64,000 bases of DNA. It comes from Maylandia zebra (taxonomy: Eukaryota > Chordata > Actinopteri > Cichliformes > Cichlidae). The translations under genes were made by a program, and so were the position numbers. Shown here piece by piece: positions 54,040-64,000 of the stretch. The notes below the pieces were generated by a model, which was not told the origin of the DNA, ran no database searches, and was given only the letters and a program-made list of their open reading frames with translations. The stretch covers positions 36,813,623 through 36,877,622 of the forward strand of contig NC_135172.1 in the NCBI RefSeq assembly GCF_041146795.1, written 5' to 3'. Position 1 is the first letter of the stretch. The number at the start of each line of letters is the position of its first letter.

Positions 54040-54960
54040 GCCAGCCACTAGGGAGCGCTATTGTTCCGTTATACTCGACCGCTCAAAGCTTCTTTTTTTA
54101 AAAACGAACAAACAAAATAAACCAACAACAAAACTTTGGGGGGCAAAGGTGGGGCTTCTATACAGACATTCACTCCACATTACACCGTATCTATGCCAAC
54201 TAAGAATAATTAATTAAATTAACACCCACATCACCGTACTCTGGAAGAAAGCTGGAAAGAATTCTGGCAGGAACAGAGACAACACGCAAGAAAGGCCCAC
54301 GATAGTCAGGCTGAGGGTTTCCATGAGAAGATAAGTAAGACTATCAATAACAATGTTATTAAGATACTTCCTACCAAATGAAAACAACCATTAATTCAAC
54401 AGTGCTTCCTTTCAGAATGTAATACCACCATTAGAACACTGCATTGCTATGTTTTCATAAAGACATAATGCTCCACCAACAAAAAACATTGCTTAATATT
54501 TTGCATGTTTAATCTATAAAAGCAATAATAAATGATAAGCAATAATAACATAAAAAGCATACTGATGGTATGGTCTGAGTATGTATCCTTGGATGTTGTG
54601 ACTACATGTCGTTTTTGTGTGTGTGTGTCAATGGAAAATTGTACTTAGTAGTCAGTATAATCTTTTAATGATATAAGTTTGCATATGGTAGAATACTGCA
54701 TGTAATCATTTGTGTTTAGAAGTATATAGTTGGTGGCATATTGAAAGAATGTCTCATCCTAGGAGGTCTGTAACATTCCAGGGTGTTCTGGCGTTCACCC
54801 CCACATCCTAGGAGCATGGGAGAGGTTGTACCTTGTCTTATTGTTTTACGGTAGGATTAATGTAGCTATGTCAGTTTTAGTCTAAGTGCTTTTTTACATA
54901 TAGATGAACTGTTGGTATTTCCAGACCAGCAGGTTAAGGGAAGTCGTTTATGGGGTCACA
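54040..54960. other. Upstream region of panx1, repeat-like
   Basis: AT-rich without a supported gene. From about 54770 base composition changes and the sequence looks like a decayed transposable element, but I cannot name it. Confidence 0.35.
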
Positions 54961-55024
54961 CTCTGAAACACACATACACACACACATACACACACGTACA
55001 CCTCCACATTCCAATGTAAGGAAC

Positions 55025-55171
55025 AAACGCTCACTGAAGCATATAAATAAAGACCAGGGCAGTCCTCGGGGCGAGTCTCAGTTCTGGAGGCTGCCCTTGC
55101 TAGCAAGAAGTTCTGTGTGTTTCTCTTCTCTGAGTCTCTACTGAAGAAGTGTTTTAGAGTATATCTCTTAA

Positions 55172-55175
<4 letters not shown>
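55025..55175 (+). promoter_or_regulatory. Core-promoter-like segment, possibly LTR-derived
   Basis: A TATA-like word (CATATAAATAAAG, about 55040) is followed by a GC-richer, CT-rich 130-base tract that ends at the TG microsatellite. The layout resembles the U3-R-U5 part of an LTR. No ORF follows. Weak evidence. Confidence 0.25.

Positions 55176-55245
<70 letters not shown>
55174..55245. repeat. (TG)36 microsatellite
   Basis: About 72 bases of uninterrupted TG. A CA-rich tract (about 54967-54997) in the opposite sense lies 175 bases to the left. Overlapping frames of His-Thr repeats are artefacts. Confidence 0.95.
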
Positions 55246-55247
<2 letters not shown>

Positions 55248-56430
55248 CACAAAATATTACCATAGTCTTAGTGGGCATGTGCTGGAATAAGAGCATGTGA
55301 AATTTACGACACAATGTGTTGTAGAACAGTAAGTAGAAAAGTAAGCACTTATAGAAGTAACATTTAATGATTACTTGTCTAGCTCAATAACAGTCAGTGT
55401 GTTAGAGTCTATAACCATGCAATGGTTGGTCCAGGGTGACTGAATCTTTTAAGCTCAATTATATTGTTGCACAGTGTTATATTTTGAAGTAAAGGCATGC
55501 CATGGAAGTAAAAGTTATTTCCAGCATGAATTTTGATATACGTTGACCAAACAAAATCACAAAGCTGCACGTGCTTACATAATACATAAACATATGTAGG
55601 ATGTAAATAATAAGACTGAAAAATGGTATATTGCACGGTAGGACTGAGTCATTATATTTGTTTGAGCAGTGTAACATGTATATATATGAGGGCTGTAAAC
55701 ATGTGGAAGGGAACAATAGAATGATGTACTTTGGATTATATTGTTTGTTTGGTTTTTTTTGACAGATTATGAAATTTACATAAGTAAATGATTAACAATA
55801 AATTCCAGAAAGCAATGAGAATATCGCACATCGGATTTTGAATGTGAGGAAAAGGATTTTAAATTAAATTCTAGATTTAAAAGGGAGTCAATGAAGAAGA
55901 GTTAGAAGAGTTCATCTGCAGGTAATAGCCTACATAACTATGAGAAACATTCTCTTATCCATTTTTATATTATCATAGAAATTTCCACTTCCAATTTTAG
56001 CCTAAAAATACTGTAAAACTAATATAATATCCTGTAACAGTAAGAGTCTACTTCCCAAACTTCTCTACAATACACTTTGTGCAGTAAATAATAAAACCCA
56101 AATGTGTAAGTATGAGATATTAGCCTTAAAGATATAAATCTCAAAAAACACCAAAGGATAAAAACAAAAAAACAAAAAGAAATCAGAGGTAAGAATCATA
56201 TCTTTAAAATAGTCACTTACGACATAAATTGATTATAACAATAAGATATAAAGAGCTTCATTGTACGTACCTGTTCACATCAAACCTCAACTTGTGTTAC
56301 ATTCAGTGATCTGTGTCCCCTGCCAAAACAACAGAGGACTGTCAGGAAGAGGGCTAAGCCTCCATCATTGGTCCTCACGAGTCATGAACATATACTACAT
56401 TTCCATCAAGGCAGTGCAATCTAAAAAGAA
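55246..56430. other. Intergenic AT-rich DNA
   Basis: No gene or classifiable repeat is visible; probably an eroded mobile element upstream of the zinc-finger remnant. Confidence 0.4.
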
Positions 56431-56437
56431 AGAAAAG

Positions 56438-56633
56438 ACTAGAAGATGCAAAGGCGCAAAGAAGGACGACCTGCCCTGCAAAGCATGTAAAGCAGTCTAT
56501 GGAGACAAAAGTGACCCAAAGGCCACTGAGGAGTGGATCAGCTGCGAACTGCAGCACCTGGTTCCATGAGACTTGTGGAGAAGAAAATGGCATCTGTGCT
56601 GATGATGGATTCTTCTGTAAAGACTGTCTTTAA
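56438..56633 (+). pseudogene. Broken PHD-like zinc-finger remnant, probably transposase tail
   Basis: Forward-strand frame with basic KKKEKTRRCKGAKKDD, then CKAC, YGD and EEWISC. The reading then shifts by one frame near 56545 into sequence with WFHETCG and a terminal FFCKDCL followed by TAA (56631-56633). The order C-x2-C, W-x-x-C, W-x-H-x2-C and C-x2-C is that of PHD-type fingers found at the C-terminus of some pogo/Tigger-like transposases. The frameshift and the lack of a catalytic domain upstream mark it as a remnant. A cellular gene origin cannot be excluded. Confidence 0.4.
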
Positions 56634-57115
56634 GAATCTGTCTTTTTGAAAATGGAAGATGCAGTTGTTATGAAAATACTCTAATAATTCATTAATTCTT
56701 GTTGTTTTTGTAATGCCAGTGTTGTTATTCATGAATTATTAAATCAACACTTGAATGTGTTATGCTTGTGAAAATGAGTTCAAATTAAAGCTGATTGATT
56801 TGTTATTGAATTGTTTTACAAGAAATAACTGGTTTCTCTTACAATTTAAATGGCTCATGTGAGATTATTCTGTTGTCATATGTTATCTTATATCTGTAGT
56901 TAAAGTAGTTGAATTATGATAACAGCTGTGGGACATATATTATCCTTTAGTTTAGATGGTGTGCTGTGTATGTAGTTTAGTTCTCATTATACTTTTGGGT
57001 TAAAAGAACATATTCATTTAGTAGTTCATTAGATAAGTGTGCATCACTCTGTATCCTTGATCTGCTGTGAATGTCTCACATTGTGTTCTTGACATGTTTT
57101 ACTGCTGAATCATGA
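56634..57115. other. Intergenic AT-rich DNA
   Basis: No gene seen. A-rich and T-rich words include AATTAAAGC at about 56783, possibly the poly(A) end of the zinc-finger remnant. Confidence 0.4.
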
Positions 57116-57119
57116 AAAG

Positions 57120-57500
57120 AAAGGTTGTATGCAGGAGACTCTGTGTCTAGGACAGGGGAGATAGACCACATTCCATACCCCCACCTTTACAGAGAGCAGA
57201 AAGACAGGGAGCTGAGGTCATAACTTAGGCGCCGTAACAGAGAAAGAATGTGAATGTTTAGGCTTTTACGACTAGGTGGGGGCCACTAAGGCTATAAGAA
57301 GCGGAGTAGCCCGTCACCATTTTGAGACATGCTGTGACCCTCTGCAAGCATCTCTCCCGTCCGGACGTTCTTATGCTCTTAAGTGTTGAATTGTATGGAA
57401 ATAAATGATTGTTGATTGAGCATTTATACACCGAGTATTGTCCTTCCTTCAGCCCAAAGATTAAAAGAATTGGGAGATTTCAACACTCATTTTAGCTGAT
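57120..57500 (+). mobile_element. Possible solo LTR
   Basis: Layout suggests U3-R-U5: a TATA-like CTATAAGAAG (about 57293), a CT-rich GC-richer stretch, AATAAATG (about 57400), and an end near TTTCAACA. No gag, pol or env-like frame is next to it. The left boundary and target duplication were not identified. Confidence 0.3.
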
Positions 57501-57758
57501 GAGTGGCTCATCAGGCCCACTTTACCTGAACACTGCTCATCTCAAAAATGTGCAACAGCTCCAGGTGTTTCAAAAGCTATAGGGCCTGAGTAATTGTAAT
57601 TTATTGAATTAATTCAACATTTACATATTGAAAACAATCCATATTAACAACAAAAACACAAATCACTCACTCAGTGGTTTTTTTGCAGATTATTAAACGA
57701 TTTGCCAAAAAGTGTCCAAATTTAACTGATTTCTTCCTAAGTCACTTAGATCATTTCT

Positions 57759-58417
57759 TTCGTGTTTTTTTTTTTTGGGGGGGGGAGCCCCAGCCCTAGG
57801 CCCAGAGGCCGAGGGCACTCCACCCCCCGAAGGGGCCCGAGCGAGCCCCAGGGTCCAGGCCCCGACAAGCAGCCACCAGGAGTGAGGTGGTGCATACCTG
57901 AGCAGCAGGTAAGCGCATAGCCCCTCACGAGAGCCCTCAATATATACGTGTATTTAAAATTGAGAGGTGGGCAACGGCGCCAGAGGTGAGGTTGTACACC
58001 CTGACAGTCTTCTGGATGCCGTGTAGCGTGCCCACCCCTAAGGTCCTAGGTGTGAGTAATGTGAATGTCTAAGTTGTGGGATAAAATTGAGGCACAGACA
58101 GCCAGAAGGGGACAGAGAGGGGGGGGAGGGATGCCTCCCCTGCACCCTGGTGATACACCTTCACCCCAAGGCCCTGCATGTGTGGGTGAATGTGGTGGAG
58201 CAGCAAGAGGGAGGCAGCTGGAGATGGGGAGGGCCAACTCACCCGCTGACCCCAGTAGGCACCCCCACACTCTGGAACCCACCAAGGCAAGGGGACCCAG
58301 GCCCATCTGGACCGGGGCCCAGTTCAGCAGCGCTGCCCGGACCCACATAGCCCGGGGCAGCCCACCTGACCCAACCACAGAGAAAAACTGCACCCACCCC
58401 ATCATCCACTCATCTCC
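57759..58417 (-). mobile_element. GC-rich retroposed element with poly(A) and 16-bp target duplication
   Basis: Direct repeats CACTTAGATCATTTCT at 57743-57758 and 58418-58433 bound the segment. Directly inside the left repeat is a T-run followed by a G-run, i.e. a poly(A) tail on the reverse strand. The body is very GC-rich, unlike the 60% AT flanks. Duplication length, poly(A) and a target like TTTCT/AA all fit L1-type insertion. It may be a 5'-truncated 3' UTR of an L1-clade LINE (Swimmer-like) or a non-autonomous relative. The long open frames on both strands (58046-58424) reflect GC content only. Confidence 0.75.
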
Positions 58418-58433
58418 CACTTAGATCATTTCT

Positions 58434-59035
58434 AAATCTTAATGTTTGGTTTATTTCTGTGCTTTATTTGCTCCTGAGCAAACTGGTTTGGCTGAAATGA
58501 AAGTTAAGCTTCATAACTGGATGTTTTATTTAATCTTTAAGTCTTACTTGAAAAGCTTACAGTTTATATTTTGAACTGAATATTTCACCTGTCATATCCC
58601 CTGATGGAAAATGTGCCGTTCTTACTTTGCAGACTCTGAATTAAACATTAAAAATATTTTTAATTGAGGAGGAAACATTTTCACTGGGAGTGGAAACAGC
58701 ATATTAATATGTGATGATCCTGAAGGCAGCTCCAGAGATAATCAAATTATGTTTTAAATATTTGTTCAATTGTCTTCCAAACCCCATTAGCCTATTGTAA
58801 GTTTTGAGTGTCTACTAAAATAATAATAAAAGCATTCTAACATGAGACCTGTTTGTTACCATCGTGCCTTATTAGACATTATGAAACAAATCATATGTAA
58901 AAGTGAATTTTGCCAAAGTGCTTAAAATACTTCTTTTTTTAAATTATCTTTCTATACTATCTGAAATCTACTACATCATGTTTACCTTTTTATACTATGT
59001 CTAATTTCCATTGCAAATATTAATCGCAGTTAAAT
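58434..59035. other. Intergenic AT-rich DNA before marf1
   Basis: No gene or clear repeat. Confidence 0.5.
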
Positions 59036-59316
59036 TAAGAGGGGATGGCAGTAAAAACTGGCGCTGAGATGATCAAGGACGTTCTCGGGAAGTCCAGATT
59101 CCCGCGTGAACTTACGAAGTACGGACTAGCAAGAACGCGAGTACGGACTTGCGTACTTGAGTATTGAGAAACAGCCAGATTCGGACAATAGGAACACATT
59201 TTACGACAGCAATAATTGCTTTCCGGCAGAAGTAGGTTACAAAAAGGTGCGCGTTTCTAGGGAGATAGATAGGGAATGGTCCTTTGAGGAAGATGTAGAA
59301 GACGCGAGTTTCTCAG
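59036..59316 (+). promoter_or_regulatory. Probable marf1 promoter and non-coding first exon
   Basis: CpG-richer than the surroundings. A consensus donor (TCTCAG|GTAAAT) ends a probable 5' UTR exon at 59316. Within it, AGTACGGACT occurs twice, 22 bases apart (about 59118 and 59140). No TATA box seen. Assignment rests on position upstream of the conserved marf1 start exon. Confidence 0.4.
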
Positions 59317-59934
59317 GTAAATAATCAGCTTGTTTGGCATTACCTCGCTGTTACCGAATAGTATCAATTCTCTCGTAAGGATCTCGAAGGATAGCTTGTG
59401 GGAGCAAGTATGTGCAAGTGCGTTCAAACAAGCTAAACATTAATACCCAGTTGTTAGCTTAAATAGCTAAAGACAAGCCATTAAGTTTCTATTGTAATGG
59501 CTAGATTTAGGTAGTGAGACTAGTTGGCTTAGCAGGCCAGTTCCGACGTAGCCAATGAGTAAATTAAATGAAAGTAACGTTAGCTAGCTCGAGCTAAGTT
59601 ATCATCTTATCGGTTAGTTTACGTACTGCTTCGCTTCTGACATTAGCCTAAGAGGAACTGTTAAAACCGTCGAATTTGTAAAGGTTTGGGGTTGGAGATG
59701 ACCCTTTTATTTATCTGTAATGTTTTGAAGCTGTGCTGTCGGGCTCACGGTTAGTCACCTGCGACCTGTGTCATCATAAATGAGTTGGTACGAACTTTAA
59801 CCACGGTGTCAACGTCGCATATGGGAATTATTCAGCATGACTGTAGTAAACTTCTTTTAACTTTCGTTTCTTTGGGAAAGCATGAGAGAGAAGAGAGATA
59901 GATGCAAGTATGGTGAAAGACTCCTGTGGTTCGT

Positions 59935-62900
59935 ATGATGGAAGGACTGGGAAAGGAGAGATCAACATGTGGCGCTAGATCCTTCCCATGGCTCGCTCAC
60001 ACCGAAACAGAGGCTTCAACCCTGCTATGGAAGCTCAAGGACTGCTTCTCCGCACATGAAACAAGCTCCCCTCATCAGACAGACAAAGTATGTATTTATC
60101 AGTACAGACATATGGAGCTTAATGAAGAAACTGAACTGTTTTCTAAATGAGAGATTAAAATGAAAATATTTCAGGTATGTTATCAAACCATTAATGTAAA
60201 CTAATTTTTTTATTTTATTTTGCTGCGCAGTGTTATTTACCCCCTTACTGAGTACTAGAAAAAATAGTTGTCACACTTAAATGTTTCAGATCTATCAAAT
60301 TTTAATATTGGATAAAGATAACAGTAAATGCAAAATGCAATGTTTAAAATGAGGAGTTAATTTATTAAGTGAGGGAAGAGGTAGCTAACCTACCAGGCCC
60401 TATGTGCCACCCTTGCCAGCAAGAGCAGCAGTAAAGTGTTTGTGGATAACACTTTACTGGGAATGATATGCATCACTGTGGAGAAATTTTGTCCCACTCT
60501 TCTGTAGCAGAATTGTTTTAATTCAACCATTGGTGGCTGTTTAAGGTCATGCCAAAAAAATCTAAATTTAATTTAAATATAGGCTTTGTATAGCCCACTC
60601 CAAAACCTTTGAGCCATTTAGAGGTGGATTCACTGCTGTGTTCTGGACCGTTGTCCTATTGCATAAAACAAGTAAACTTGAACTTCAGAGCACAAACTGA
60701 TTGGGGGACATTCTCATTCAGGACTTTCTGTCAGTTACATCTAGTCATTCATGTCCTGAAACAGCAAAGAAGCCCCGGGCCATCACACCTTTGATATGAT
60801 CCTTTTTTATAAAATGCTGATAGTTTTATGTGTGCTGTAACTTTAACTGATACAAGTGAGGCCTACAGGTTTTTTTATTTTATTTTTTTTTATTTTATAC
60901 ATGCTGGGTGAAGACATAATTTTGGGAGGCTTGCCATTCCTGGGAAGTTTCACCACTGTTCCAAGTTTTCTCCATTTGCACTTCATGGATTTTGTCATGG
61001 GTTACTGGAGTTCCAAACCCTTATAAATGGCTTTGTAATCCTTTACACACTGATAGATGTCAGTTACTTTTTCCTCATCTGTTCTCGAGTATTTTTAGAC
61101 TGTGGCATAATGTTGCTTTTTGAGATCTAGTTTCTTACTTCGCTTTGTCGGACATGCTCTATTTGAAGAAATTGCCAATTCATCTGACCTGAGAATAATC
61201 AGGCATGACTCTGGCTAGTGAAACTGAATTCAGCTTTCCAAAATATGTGGTTAATCAGTTAATTTAAGAAGGGGGGGGGGGGGGGACAGTTGCCTTTTCA
61301 CATAGGGCCTGGTAGTGTTAGATAACTTTTTTTTTTTTTTTCTCTGAATAAAAATAATCATTTAAAAAGTTCATCTTGTCTTTTTCCAATAATAACATTT
61401 GCTTGTTGATCTTTTTTAGATGCTTTTTTTTAAATATCGTAATCTTTTATTTATATTTTTTAATTCATATAGATATGTCTTTATTATGGCTTTGAGAAGT
61501 CACAAGAAATTTACAGAACTAATGTGAAGTGATTTTTTTTTTTCTTCTTTTCTTATTCAGAGCAATCACATGGACAACAGAAAGGCTGTGCTGGATCTGA
61601 AAGATGTGCCTCCTCCACCACTGCACCATACTTCCTCTTCCCAGTTATCCCAGCCCTTCTCTCTGTCCTCTCTCCCATTGCCTCCTCCCTGCTTGCCGCC
61701 ACCTCCCCCTCAGCTTGCACAAGACTCCTTCCAACAACCGCCACCACCTCATCAGCAACAAGAGGGGGCTAGCCCCAAAGTAAGCATTTGCGAGCACTGT
61801 GACCACAACAACACAGATGGCTTTGGGTTGTTGGGTGGCAGAGGTGTTGTTGGTAGCGGCAGCAATGCTGAAGGAGTTGTTTCGCTTTATATGGCCCCAG
61901 GGTCTCTGGGAGCACCGATCAGTACTAGTAGGTCTGGGCCTTGTTCTGTAGCCTCATCTGTTCATCAGTATAAACATAAATTTAGCTGTGGCACTGGAGG
62001 TGAAGCTTTTGATCCTTTATTCAGTCTTAGTTGCAAACCTCAGCTGTCCTCTTCTGTTGCTACCTCTCAACCTATTTCATCACACCCCTACCTCCCCTGC
62101 TGCTCAGGGCTTCTCCACACCTACCCAGCTGTACCTCTTTCTTTCAGTCAAGCCAGCCTCTTTCCCTCTTCAGCACCGATGGCATCCTCTCTCCCCTCTG
62201 TTTCCTCTCTACCTGCTAGCTTGCATGGCTCTTGCCTGACCTCTTCTGGCTTTTACACATGTGGTGTGGACTGCAGCGCATCAGCCAGAAGATCCCAAGG
62301 AAGTATACTCGGTGGTCACCCAAGCACCAGCACCATCACTACTACAGCCACTTCAGCACACTTCTTCTCTAATCCTATGCACCTAAATGTTGAACGCACT
62401 GTTTGTGTGAAGGGGGCACACTACTGTCAGGAGTGCTTATTTAAGGTTGGTCGATCTCTCTTCATTAAATTTGTGTGGCCTAAAGATGCAGGTATTTTTT
62501 TACAAAATGTTGAGCTGAATCATGTGTGTTTAAGCTTTTATCGCTTTTCATATTTCTTGTTGTTGCTTTTTTGTGTGTTTGAGCGTCTTGAATTTGTACC
62601 CTTTTGCAGCCTATGAATGGTCTGATGGCAGAGTCCGACAAGGTGCACCCAAGTGTTCCTATTCCTCAGACTGCTCCTATTCCTATTCCTATTTGTAATG
62701 GCTGTGGCACCTTCTCCGATGGCAAAATGCTCATGCCATCAACCAGTCTTGGCAAGACTGGACAGAAATATGGTTAGTGGAGTCAGTAATGCAGCAGTAC
62801 AAATCGGCAACAAAACTGAACTGATTTTATTAACTATAAGCTTCCAAGAAACCTGAGTGTGCTTTAAAATGATCGCTTTGCTAGGATCACCAGAGGGTAC

Positions 62901-63769
62901 TGGTCCCGAGAACATCCCTCCAGTCGGGGTCTTTTGGGACATTGAGAACTGCAGTGTCCCCAGTGGACGCTCTGCTGGAGCTGTGGTCCAACGAATTCGC
63001 AACCGCTTCTTCCAGGGTCATCGTGAGGCAGAATTCATTTGCGTTTGTGATATTAGCAAGGAGAGTAAAGCTGTCATCCAAGAGCTCAACAACTGCCAGG
63101 TATCAGTAATATTCAAGCAATAAAAGCAGTCTGAAATTACCCTAATTATGACAATACAAATACTGAGTTCTCTTCATGCTGGTAATTGGTTCTATAACAT
63201 TAAGTATAGCTTGTCCTGAAGAGGTTAAAAAAAAGTTGTGCGTTCAGTATTTTTAGCTTGACTGATCAGCTTGTGATTTTTGTCTTAACACATCACACAC
63301 TTTTAAAATATCCATACAGTTTGAGTGTGTATTCAGTCACTGCCTAAAAGGAGGAATAATTCAGACGCTTAATAATTGTACTTTTACAGGTTACTGTTGC
63401 ACATATTAATGCCACAGCCAAGAATGCTGCAGATGACAAACTTCGTCAGAGCCTACGGCGCTTTGCTGAGACGCACACTGCACCTGCAACTGTTGTACTG
63501 GTATCCTGTAAGTTCACCTCTGATTACTTGTAATGAACTACAGCCATGTTACCACACATACATTTGTGATAACACAGGTCACCTTTTTATTAACAGCTGA
63601 TGTGAATTTTGCAAGCGAGTTGAGTGACCTGCGTCATCGCCATGGTTTCCATGTAATCCTGGTTCATGGCAGCCATACATCTTCAGCTCTACTGCAGCAT
63701 GCCAACAGCCATGTGCCCTTTCAGGAGATAACAGCAGATCTGCCACCACGCATGCTTGTCAAAGCGCAG
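59935..63769 (+). CDS. marf1: Meiosis regulator and mRNA stability factor 1, 5' part
   Basis: Coding exons 59935-60087, 61561-62445, 62610-62772, 62885-63099, 63390-63507 and 63597-63769 join in frame to 569 residues, then continue past the window. The start MMEGLGKE parallels the mammalian MMEG start; a GTG slightly upstream is not needed. Residues 52-400 are a poorly conserved Pro/Ser-rich region with cysteine pairs ([23 protein letters not shown]). From about 414 follows the NYN (PIN-like) ribonuclease domain: [16 protein letters not shown] with D419, [28 protein letters not shown], and [20 protein letters not shown] with D513. MARF1 is an endoribonuclease with RNA-recognition and LOTUS modules that controls transcripts in oocytes; those later modules are outside this window. 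Human MARF1 is about 1740 residues. Confidence 0.93.
60380..61328 (-). mobile_element. Degenerate Tc1-like transposon in marf1 intron
   Basis: Inverted ends: CTACCAGGCCCTATGTG on the left (about 60389-60406) and its complement CACATAGGGCCTGGTAG on the right (about 61299-61315), with further partial pairing outside. On the reverse strand a transposase helix-turn-helix region is still readable ([20 protein letters not shown], then [17 protein letters not shown]) but it has stops and the catalytic part is deleted. It fills most of the 1.5-kb intron before the third marf1 exon. A 15-base poly-G run (61271-61285) lies near its right end. Confidence 0.8.
61271..61285. repeat. Poly-G run
   Basis: Fifteen consecutive G inside the right end of the Tc1-like element, where related copies usually have a shorter G-rich word before the terminal repeat. 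Confidence 0.85.
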
Positions 63770-64000
63770 GTAGGCCTCATAAATGCTTCATTAAGATTTT
63801 AAGAGTACTTTTTAAACTGTCCTTTTATTAAGGTAAGTATACGCTAACAAAATTAACGAAGGACAAAATCTCATTTTAATGTAAACTTGCCAAATGTGAA
63901 GAGCGATGCAGCTGGAATGTGAATTTCACACACGATTGAGTTACTAATCTAATAGTGGGAATTGGAAATCATTAATTGTTGCTAATCGTTAATATTGTCG

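Noticed and set aside
54948-55250. Reverse-strand frame starting with His-Thr repeats
   Set aside because: It is a translation of the TG/CA microsatellite, not a gene.
58046-58424. Long open frames on both strands in the GC-rich block
   Set aside because: Overlapping frames in opposite directions with Gly/Pro-rich, motif-free translations are expected from high GC; the block is a retroposed repeat with a target duplication.

Overview
This is vertebrate nuclear DNA from a teleost fish, most likely a percomorph and possibly cichlid-like. Evidence: multi-exon genes with GT-AG introns, AT-rich introns, fish-type Tc1/mariner, tRNA-SINE and L2/CR1/Rex-like LINE copies, and dinucleotide microsatellites. 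Five protein-coding genes are visible: cep20 (+, 483-2208), myh11 (+, 10632-40597), nde1 (-, 43614-47328), panx1 (-, 49702-53809) and the 5' part of marf1 (+, about 59200 to beyond the right edge). Exon ends were set by hand from splice signals, reading frame and family similarity. Each complete gene closes exactly in frame: 139, 1969, 345 and 384 residues.

Layout: (1) 1-2560, cep20, a centrosome/basal-body protein. (2) 2560-10600, non-coding DNA before the first coding exon of myh11, with three perfect CArG (SRF) boxes, one CArG-like box and one possible non-coding first exon. (3) 10600-41400, smooth-muscle myosin heavy chain: 40 coding exons, plus two candidate alternative exons, a 27-nt loop-1 insert (24734-24760) and an SM2-type tail exon (39958-39990). 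Its large 5' introns hold a LINE nested in a Tc1-like element, a candidate solo LTR and SINEs. (4) 43600-47900, nde1, convergent with myh11. (5) 49200-53900, pannexin-1. (6) 54000-59100, a repeat-rich block with a long TG tract, a zinc-finger remnant, a possible LTR and a GC-rich retroposed copy bounded by a 16-bp target-site duplication. (7) 59200-64000, marf1 exons through the N-terminal NYN nuclease-like domain.

Order and relative strands of cep20-myh11-nde1-marf1 match human 16p13.11 (CEP20-MYH11-NDE1-MARF1), including the tail-to-tail MYH11/NDE1 pair. panx1, on 11q21 in human, is the extra gene. The genes share no pathway; the grouping is ancestral synteny. I found no CRISPR, operon or other prokaryotic feature and no clearly new molecular system. 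The most informative signals are the two alternative myh11 exons, the CArG cluster and the panx1 position.
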